Positions 1-4,585 of a DNA stretch of 10,418 nucleotides are shown here, piece by piece (the stretch's first letter is position 1; every line of letters starts with the position of its first letter). A program made the position numbers and the translations under genes. The notes under the pieces were generated by a model. It searched no databases. It had not been told where the DNA came from and was given only the letters and a program-made list of their open reading frames with translations. The stretch lies in contig CAJUFU010000059.1 in NCBI GenBank assembly GCA_910585555.1, positions 1 to 10,418 on the forward strand, written 5' to 3'. This DNA is from an uncultured Lachnospiraceae bacterium (lineage in GTDB: Bacteria > Bacillota > Clostridia > Lachnospirales > Lachnospiraceae).

Positions 1-296
1 ATCTTGTCATAATCCTGCTCTCTTGTCGCAAATTCCTGCACCTTGGCCGCCTCAGAGAGATGATTTGCTCCGATAGAGCGCATGGCATTTTTCAGTCCGT
101 GTACCTCCACCAAGTATCTTTCATAATCCTTTTCTTCATAAAGACTTCTGAGCAGGGGAATCTTCTCCTCCCCTTCCTCCATGGCTTCCTGCAGAACTTC
201 CAAATAAAGTTCCTCATCCCCGGCGCACATTGCGATGCCTTCCTTCACATCGAAGCCTCTATCTGCCAAATCATACATCGTTCCTATCTGTCCCAT
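1..296 (-). CDS. Hpt (histidine phosphotransfer) domain protein, C-terminus cut by window edge
   Basis: The first 98 codons of a minus-strand gene are visible and it continues past base 1. The product starts MGQIGTMYDL and contains VEVHGLKNAMRSIGA, the signature helix of Hpt domains, with His66 as the expected phospho-accepting histidine. Known family role: a relay between the receiver of a hybrid sensor kinase and a response regulator in a phosphorelay. The rest looks helical and acidic, fitting the four-helix Hpt bundle of about 100 residues, so only the last helix or an additional domain is missing. The ATG directly abuts the TAG of the upstream DUF1836 gene (TAGATG), and a GGAGG inside that gene's last codons serves as ribosome binding site, so the two are cotranscribed and probably translationally coupled. 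The partner kinase and regulator are not in the window. Family is confident; pathway is unknown. Confidence 0.85.
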   Translation of the reverse strand, partial: MGQIGTMYDLADRGFDVKEGIAMCAGDEELYLEVLQEAMEEGEEKIPLLRSLYEEKDYERYLVEVHGLKNAMRSIGANHLSEAAKVQEFATREQDYDK

Positions 297-974
297 CTAA
301 TCCTCCATGCCTGAATGGTCTTCTTCCCGTTTATCCTGTGCCTTAGTCTTTTTGCGCTCTTTTCCGTCCTTGCCTGTCACGAATCCATCTATTATCTTCT
401 CAATCAAAAGTGTTTTCACATACACATCAAAGCTCAGCATACAGATAAAAGAAAAAATCCGCAAAAACTCCTGGGAATCCTCCGGTGCGTCTGCAAATGT
501 CTTCTGAGCGGTCCTGAACTTTTCCTCAAGATCGGTCTTCATCACTGCCGTCTGTTCCCGCTCTAAACCAAATACTTCTTCATAGACCGAGGAAAGGTTG
601 AATGGTTCTCCATTACAAAAAAACTGATTCTTTATCGGCCTGAGAAGTTCCTGAATATCGCTTATGGACAAAATCCCCTTATAGTAATAGATAAAGATCA
701 GCAAAAGCACATGATCTTTGGAATACTTCTTCTTAACCGGCGGTGGAAGCAGATCATTCTTGGCATAATTGTTGATCATGGTTTTCGTGAGAATTTTATC
801 ATTCTGCGGATTCCTTGCCGAATTTTTCAGATGCGTGTCCATAAAAGTCGTCACCTGGTCCATATAAAGTTCTATGTCCGGAATGTCTTCCGCTTTAATG
901 TGTTCAATCCTGTCTAAACTTTCTACTATACTGTTCAACAGGTCTTCCATGTTGATTGTCATTTTTTTCCTCAT
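297..974 (-). CDS. DUF1836 domain-containing protein (putative MerR-like winged-helix regulator)
   Basis: A 225-residue protein with the DUF1836 pattern: a helical N-terminus (1-55), then a segment around residues 62-85 with LTKTMINNY followed by LPPPVKKKYS, then a helical region with LSISDIQELL (about 102-111). The Asn-Tyr/Leu-Pro-Pro-Pro arrangement resembles the recognition part of a MerR-type winged helix, so DNA binding is a reasonable family-level inference, but I know of no characterised function. The C-terminus from about residue 203 is a charged Lys/Glu/Asp tail. Two starts are possible: the ATG at 972-974 (AGGA about 8-10 bases upstream) or the ATG at 960-962, four codons in, which has GAGG followed by six A residues. 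The longer form is listed and the shorter is equally plausible. It heads an operon with the Hpt gene and has its own strong promoter at 1008-1036. Confidence 0.85.
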   Translation of the reverse strand: MRKKMTINMEDLLNSIVESLDRIEHIKAEDIPDIELYMDQVTTFMDTHLKNSARNPQNDKILTKTMINNYAKNDLLPPPVKKKYSKDHVLLLIFIYYYKGILSISDIQELLRPIKNQFFCNGEPFNLSSVYEEVFGLEREQTAVMKTDLEEKFRTAQKTFADAPEDSQEFLRIFSFICMLSFDVYVKTLLIEKIIDGFVTGKDGKERKKTKAQDKREEDHSGMED

Positions 975-1007
975 TTCTGTCCTGCAGTCAGGTTATACTT
1001 ATACCCT

Positions 1008-1036
1008 ATTATATAGTTTTTATTACTACATGACAA
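1008..1036 (-). promoter_or_regulatory. Sigma-A promoter for the DUF1836-Hpt operon
   Basis: On the minus strand TTGTCA (1036-1031), a 17-base spacer and a perfect TATAAT (1013-1008). The predicted start is near 1001, leaving a leader of roughly 27-40 bases. It stands back to back with the yerC promoter; the two -35 boxes are only 11 bases apart. Confidence 0.75.
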
Positions 1037-1047
1037 GTATTTTCTTG

Positions 1048-1076
1048 TTTACAAAACAGATGGCCCATGGTATATT
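1048..1076 (+). promoter_or_regulatory. Sigma-A promoter for the yerC-like gene
   Basis: TTTACA (1048-1053), a 17-base spacer and TATATT (1071-1076), with TGG just before the -10 giving an extended -10 element. The predicted start is near 1083, so the leader of the yerC-like gene is about 97 bases. I see no recognisable riboswitch in that leader. Confidence 0.7.
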
Positions 1077-1179
1077 GATATATAACGGCTGTGAAGTTTT
1101 AACGTATGAAAGTTATATTCTCTAACCGGTAAGCCAGATGGCTCTTCACATATTGCATCAAAAATAGAGAGGTGTTTTT

Positions 1180-1470
1180 ATGAATAAAAAGATTAAAAAT
1201 GAAGCGGTAGACCATCTGTTTCAGGCAATCCTCTGCCTGGAATCCGTGGAAGAATGTTATAATTTCTTTGAAGATCTGTGTACGGTCAACGAACTGCTTT
1301 CGCTGTCCCAGCGCTTTGAGGTTGCTTCCATGTTAAAATCGCACAAAACATATCTTGAAATTGCCGACAAGACCGGCGCTTCTACCGCCACCATCAGTCG
1401 TGTCAATCGTTCTCTCAATTACGGAAATGACGGATATGACTTAATATTTGATCGTCTACCCCAAAAATGA
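1180..1470 (+). CDS. yerC: YerC/YecD-family TrpR-like DNA-binding protein
   Basis: A 96-residue protein of the YerC/YecD family in the TrpR superfamily. It is almost entirely helical. LSLSQRFEVASML (41-53) followed by TYLEIADKTGASTATISRVNRSLN (about 57-80) forms the TrpR-type helix-turn-helix, with TGASTATISRV as the turn and recognition helix. The length matches the family norm of about 95-105 residues. The ATG is well supported by GAGAGGTG about 7 bases upstream. Although TrpR-related, members in Firmicutes are not known to me to bind tryptophan, and the targets are usually unassigned. The gene stands alone on the plus strand, divergent from the DUF1836 operon and convergent with the LytM-like gene. 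Its TGA lies inside the stem of the downstream hairpin. Confidence 0.9.
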   Translation: MNKKIKNEAVDHLFQAILCLESVEECYNFFEDLCTVNELLSLSQRFEVASMLKSHKTYLEIADKTGASTATISRVNRSLNYGNDGYDLIFDRLPQK

Positions 1471-1495
1471 AGTTATTTCCAAAGGAAATAACTTC
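1469..1495. terminator. Convergent terminator hairpin between yerC and the LytM-like gene
   Basis: A perfect 12-bp stem (1469-1480 with 1484-1495) closed by a 3-base AAA loop. On the minus strand the stem is followed by A and then five T residues (bases 1467-1463), so it is a credible intrinsic terminator for the LytM-like gene. On the plus strand the following bases are GCACATTCG with no T run, so termination of yerC there is doubtful. The left arm begins inside the yerC stop codon. Confidence 0.65.
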
Positions 1496-1562
1496 GCACA
1501 TTCGTATTCACAAGCCGTTCTCCTTACCCCTTTTCTTCGAAAACGCATCATCTGTCAAACAG

Positions 1563-2288
1563 CTAGCCGTCAATATTGAATAATTCCATGGGCTCCACAT
1601 ATTTCTCATCCTTGGTAACCTGATACCCCAATTCTTTATTCTCTTCCCCAATCACATAAAGAATCGACCCCCGAACCACCTCATCGCCTTCTCTGACCAT
1701 AACTTCTCCGTCATTGCGGTAAATGCTGACATAGCCATTGCCGTGGTCTATTTTGATGCAGTGCAGATAAGTGCTGTCTGTGGAAACAGAAAGAACCACG
1801 CCTGCCCCGGAAGTAACGATGCTGTTGCCCTCCGAGCCGTTTAATATCACCATGGGTTCCTCCGTATCCGCCTCCTGTATGGATGCGGAAGAAGTCATGG
1901 GAAATCCTATGGGCATATGGGCCTGGGCCTCCTCTTCCTCCTGGGCGGCTTCTTTCTCCACCTTCTGGTTCACGGTATCACTTAAAATCGTAACCTTCTG
2001 TGTCAGTTCATCATGAAGTAACGTAAGGCTTCCATTCTCTTGTTCAAGCGCCTGTATAGTTTCCACCTGCATTTCAATCTTCTTCTCAAGGGCCGCGATC
2101 TCGCCGCCTCGTCTGTTATTGTTAACACCCAGAAAAATGATAACGGCAAGCAGGATGACAAACAATGCTTCTATCACCTCGGGATCAATCCGAAGCTGCT
2201 TGATTTTGCCTTCCCGGGAATCCGCAAAGACCATTACCGTGTAATTAAATCTTCTCCTTCTCTTTCCGTTTTGTGCCTCACTCACCAA
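1563..2288 (-). CDS. Membrane-anchored coiled-coil protein with a degenerate LytM/M23 domain
   Basis: A 241-residue protein with a basic cytoplasmic N-terminus (RRRRF at 10-14), one transmembrane helix at about 38-55, a coiled coil at about 60-120 ending in a Glu/Ala-rich stretch, a linker, and a C-terminal LytM-like beta domain (about 155-237). The domain keeps the scaffold motifs IKIDHGNGYVSIY (178-190), VREGDEVVRG (198-207) and a closing segment matching the usual HFEV-G-P end of M23 peptidases. The HLH motif, however, reads LGY, the N-terminal HxxxD zinc half-site is absent, and the histidine after the DHGNGY strand is Asn. It is therefore expected to be non-catalytic, as in SpoIIQ-like or EnvC-like proteins that bind partners. 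The start is TTG (2286-2288), with GGAGG seven bases upstream; the GTG immediately after (2283-2285) is the alternative. Partners cannot be read from the sequence. Confidence 0.8.
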   Translation of the reverse strand: MVSEAQNGKRRRRFNYTVMVFADSREGKIKQLRIDPEVIEALFVILLAVIIFLGVNNNRRGGEIAALEKKIEMQVETIQALEQENGSLTLLHDELTQKVTILSDTVNQKVEKEAAQEEEEAQAHMPIGFPMTSSASIQEADTEEPMVILNGSEGNSIVTSGAGVVLSVSTDSTYLHCIKIDHGNGYVSIYRNDGEVMVREGDEVVRGSILYVIGEENKELGYQVTKDEKYVEPMELFNIDG

Positions 2289-2323
2289 AAGATTACCTCC
2301 GATATGTCGAGAATCCCGTTTCT

Positions 2324-2353
2324 ATTATACCACAGATGACATACAAATAGCAA
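2324..2353 (-). promoter_or_regulatory. Promoter for the LytM-like gene
   Basis: A minus-strand perfect TATAAT (2329-2324) preceded by TGG, an extended -10, with TTGCTA (2353-2348) 18 bases upstream. The predicted start is near 2317, giving a leader of about 30 bases that contains the GGAGG ribosome binding site. Confidence 0.65.
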
Positions 2354-2453
2354 TGCTTGTTTACATAAAATATTTTTTCAGGATATAGAATATTTTTTTC
2401 CGCCTTTAAAGCCTAAAAAGCTGAAAAAACCTGAAAGAAGCATAAAACAACGC

Positions 2454-2482
2454 TTTACATTTATAAGGATATATGCTATTCT
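2454..2482 (+). promoter_or_regulatory. Promoter for the cold-shock gene
   Basis: TTTACA (2454-2459), a 17-base spacer and TATTCT (2477-2482) preceded by TGC (extended -10). The predicted start is about 2489, so the leader is near 43 bases, much shorter than that of E. coli cspA. The 100 bases upstream are rich in A and T tracts and could act as an UP element. Confidence 0.65.
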
Positions 2483-2531
2483 ATGGGTGTTGTCAAGTCA
2501 ACGTATTTTTAATATTCTTGGAGGTATCATA

Positions 2532-2732
2532 ATGAACAAAGGTACAGTAAAATGGTTTAACAACCAAAAAGGCTACGGCTTTATCTCCGATGAGCAGGGT
2601 AATGACGTATTCGTTCACTATTCCGGACTCAACATGGAAGGCTTCAAGTCTCTCGAAGAGGGCGCTGAGGTTGAGTACGAAGTAGTAAACGGTGAAAAGG
2701 GACCCCAGGCCGTAAATGTAACAAAGTTATAA
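2532..2732 (+). CDS. csp: Cold-shock domain protein (CspA/CspB family)
   Basis: A 66-residue single cold-shock domain, the standard length. It has MNKGTVKWFN at the start, the RNP1-like motif KGYGFI (13-18) and the RNP2-like motif VFVHY (26-30), with aromatic nucleic-acid contact residues Trp8, Phe9, Phe17, Phe27 and His29 all present. Known role: binds single-stranded RNA and DNA, melts RNA secondary structure and acts as an RNA chaperone in the cytoplasm. The start is the ATG at 2532, with GGAGGT eight bases upstream; the longer in-frame reading from 2487 has no ribosome binding site and lies on the predicted transcription start. The gene is monocistronic, followed after about 110 non-coding bases by a strong terminator. 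Which Csp paralogue it is cannot be told from one sequence. Confidence 0.95.
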   Translation: MNKGTVKWFNNQKGYGFISDEQGNDVFVHYSGLNMEGFKSLEEGAEVEYEVVNGEKGPQAVNVTKL

Positions 2733-2839
2733 GCATCGGACTTATAGCGTCGATAATCAGTATCACGATGTGCCTGTTCTTAAATATAAATGATGAATTT
2801 TATTTAGAATCAGCAATATTGTTGTAACGGATTAGAGAA

Positions 2840-2875
2840 AAAAGAGAACCTGTCAAGACGACAGGTTCTCTTTTT
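2840..2875. terminator. Strong bidirectional intrinsic terminator (csp / hisA)
   Basis: A perfect 11-bp stem GAGAACCTGTC (2844-2854) with GACAGGTTCTC (2860-2870) around a 5-base loop, extendable by A-T pairs. Five T residues follow on the plus strand (2871-2875) and six on the minus strand (2843-2838). It serves csp on one side and hisA on the other. Confidence 0.92.
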
Positions 2876-2882
2876 ATGCGCA

Positions 2883-2962
2883 GCCCCATGCAGAGGAAGT
2901 ATGCCGCTAAGGCGGCGCATGGGGCGCGCGGCGAGTAGGGGAAGATAGCTCTTCCCTACTCG
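2883..2962. repeat. GC-rich double-hairpin intergenic element
   Basis: Two adjacent inverted repeats between the csp/hisA terminator and the hisA stop. The first is nested: GCCCCATGC (2883-2891) pairs with GCATGGGGC (2917-2925), and inside it GCCGC (2903-2907) pairs with GCGGC (2912-2916). The second is a 13-bp stem, CGAGTAGGG-AAGA (2932-2945, with one bulged G) with TCTTCCCTACTCG (2950-2962), loop of 4. Neither is followed by a T run. The base composition is clearly richer in GC than its surroundings. It may be a dispersed intergenic repeat or an RNA-stabilising 3' structure for the hisA transcript; nothing here shows which. Confidence 0.6.
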
Positions 2963-2996
2963 ATTGGTATAGGATTAGGCTGTCAAATTTTCATGG

Positions 2997-3800
2997 TCAG
3001 GCTTCCATTCCATCAAAGCTTACGCTTCCTCGTGTCATCTGCAACACCTTGCTAAGCTGCATCTGCCCGCCAAAAAGATCAAGCGCGCTGCCAATCGTCA
3101 CATGCACCCTGTTTTTTCCCAGTCTTTTTAACAGTTCCAAATCCCTGAAATCATGCACCCCGCCAGCATAAGTGATGGGTATTTTATCAAAGTCTCCCAG
3201 GCATTTGACCACGCTCTCCTCAATCCCGGAGGCCTTTCCTTCTACATCCACGGCATGAACCAGGAATTCATCACAGTAAGAAGAAAGCACTTCCATCGTC
3301 TCTTCCGTCAATTCCACCGACGTATAGTTCTGCCATCTATCGGTCACAATATAATATCTGTCCTCTCTCCTGCGGACGCTCAAATCAAGCACCAGATGCT
3401 TTGTACCCACCTTCTGCACCAATTCCCGCAGCCTGTCATATTGAATCTGTCCCTTGGCAAACACATAGGATGTGACGATCACATGGCTCGCACCGGCATC
3501 AAGAAATTCGCCTGCATTTTCCGGCGTAATGCCTCCCCCTGCCTGCAGGCCGCCCGGATAGGCCCGCAGAGCGGATAATGCCTGTCTTTTGGTCTCCTCA
3601 TAATAAGGGGACGCCGCCGGGTTCAAGAGTATGACATGCCCGTTCTCAAGATGTAATTTTTGGTAAAATCTGGCAAAATATGCAGCATCCTGCCGGGCTA
3701 TAAAATTCTCCTGCGCCAGGTCCTGACAGTCTTGCAAACTGCCGCCGACAATCTGTTTCACCTGGCCGTTATGAATATCGATACAGGGACGAAATTCCAT
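2997..3800 (-). CDS. hisA: ProFAR isomerase HisA, eukaryotic (HIS6) type
   Basis: Predicted 1-(5-phosphoribosyl)-5-[(5-phosphoribosylamino)methylideneamino]imidazole-4-carboxamide isomerase, the fourth step of histidine synthesis, a cytoplasmic TIM barrel. The 267-residue product shows the eukaryotic/HIS6 pattern rather than the usual bacterial one: CIDIHNGQVKQIVGG (6-20, with Asp8 as the expected catalytic acid/base), LQAGGGI (85-91), VIVTSYVF (107-114), LVLDLSVRR (136-144, Asp139 as the second catalytic Asp), FLVHAVDVEG (179-188), YAGGV (211-215) and GSALDLFGG (237-245). The phosphate-binding glycine loops are intact, so it looks functional. The ATG at 3798-3800 is chosen because GAGGT sits just upstream; a longer reading to 3833 adds 11 residues with no family counterpart. 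No other his gene is in the window. Confidence 0.9.
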   Translation of the reverse strand: MEFRPCIDIHNGQVKQIVGGSLQDCQDLAQENFIARQDAAYFARFYQKLHLENGHVILLNPAASPYYEETKRQALSALRAYPGGLQAGGGITPENAGEFLDAGASHVIVTSYVFAKGQIQYDRLRELVQKVGTKHLVLDLSVRRREDRYYIVTDRWQNYTSVELTEETMEVLSSYCDEFLVHAVDVEGKASGIEESVVKCLGDFDKIPITYAGGVHDFRDLELLKRLGKNRVHVTIGSALDLFGGQMQLSKVLQMTRGSVSFDGMEA

Positions 3801-3846
3801 CTTTACCTCATTTCTGCGCTGCTTATGACTCAACTTTTTTAAAACA

Positions 3847-3893
3847 GCGCATTTTTCTCTATTATGATATTTCCAAATTTCTCAGAAATGCGC
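3847..3893. repeat. Inverted repeat between hisA and the lipoprotein gene
   Basis: A perfect 8-bp inverted repeat GCGCATTT (3847-3854) and AAATGCGC (3886-3893), with 31 A/T-rich bases between. The interior carries a minus-strand CATAAT (3866-3861) that could be the hisA -10, but no good -35 accompanies it. It could be an operator, a hairpin in a leader, or chance. Confidence 0.35.
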
Positions 3894-4026
3894 GGTGAAT
3901 ATTTTACCATCTAACAGACATAATAACATAAGAACAGGAAGTTTACCAAACATTCTGTTTCAATATCAGCAATCAATACCCATCTCGACCGAATAGAGAG
4001 GGACTATGCAGAAACGAGGTGAAATC

Positions 4027-4521
4027 ATGAAAAAATTAAGAACACTACTATTTGTTTCTCTAATGGTACTGACCATGTCTATGGTAACCGCCTGTGGCAG
4101 CAGAAACACAGATAACGGTAACGGAAACAACACAAATGGTACACAGACAGGTGTTGGAAGTACTTCTGATACCAGCACAGGCACAGACAATGGTACTGGC
4201 ACAACAGGAAGTGGCACAGGTACAACAGACAATGGCACAGGTACTGCTGACGATGGTATGAACGGAACCACAGATAACGGCACCGGCCTCACAGGCAATG
4301 ATACCACCGGCACCGGCAATAATGACAATGTAAACGATGTCACAGCCGGCGATAACGACAATACAGGCAATGGTGGTGCTGGCAATGCTGTAGGCAATGC
4401 GATTGATGACGCTGGCAATGCCGCTTCTGACATTATCGATGATGCCGCTACAGGTGTTGAAAACATGGTGGACGATGTGACAGGCACAGGCAATACCAAT
4501 ACCAATTCCACTGCCCGCTAA
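4027..4521 (+). CDS. Putative lipoprotein with Gly/Thr/Asn/Asp-rich low-complexity body
   Basis: A 164-residue protein with a lipoprotein signal peptide: MKKLR, a hydrophobic stretch (6-20) and the lipobox V-T-A-C with Cys23 as the predicted lipidated residue. The mature part (about 24-125) is a low-complexity run of short Thr-Gly, Asp-Asn-Gly and Gly-Thr-Thr units with almost no hydrophobic residues, probably a disordered extension. The last 40 residues differ: a helical Ala/Asp/Ile-rich segment (GNAVGNAIDDAGNAASDIIDD and on to VENMVDDV) that could be amphipathic. I do not recognise a named family. The ATG at 4027 has GAGGTG six bases upstream; the in-frame ATG at 4006 would spoil the signal peptide and lacks a site. 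The gene is monocistronic, divergent from hisA, with a terminator seven bases after its stop. Likely surface-exposed; function unknown. Confidence 0.8.
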   Translation: MKKLRTLLFVSLMVLTMSMVTACGSRNTDNGNGNNTNGTQTGVGSTSDTSTGTDNGTGTTGSGTGTTDNGTGTADDGMNGTTDNGTGLTGNDTTGTGNNDNVNDVTAGDNDNTGNGGAGNAVGNAIDDAGNAASDIIDDAATGVENMVDDVTGTGNTNTNSTAR

Positions 4522-4527
4522 GGACAC

Positions 4528-4568
4528 AAAATTTTCCCAGACGTCAACTGGAACGTCTGGGAATTTTT
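4528..4568. terminator. Bidirectional terminator (lipoprotein gene / fbp)
   Basis: An 11-bp stem TTCCCAGACGT (4534-4544) with ACGTCTGGGAA (4553-4563), loop of 8, followed by five T residues (4564-4568) on the plus strand. On the minus strand the stem is followed by AATTTTG, a weaker T tract, so it can also end the convergent fbp transcript. Confidence 0.88.
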
Positions 4569-4585
4569 ATCGCTCTCTGTGTTCA

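Noticed and set aside
2369..2398. Direct repeat AATATTTTTT upstream of the cold-shock promoter
   Set aside because: Two short A/T tracts in an A/T-rich region are expected by chance.
2487..2531. Fifteen extra residues in front of the cold-shock protein
   Set aside because: They begin at the predicted transcription start and have no ribosome binding site; the ATG at 2532 gives the normal 66-residue protein.
3801..3833. Eleven extra residues in front of HisA
   Set aside because: The family starts at the short MEFRPCIDIHNG, which has its own GAGGT site.
3966..4527. Long minus-strand open frames opposite the lipoprotein gene
   Set aside because: They are by-products of the repetitive composition: low-complexity Val/Pro or Ile/Cys runs, no ribosome binding site and no domain.
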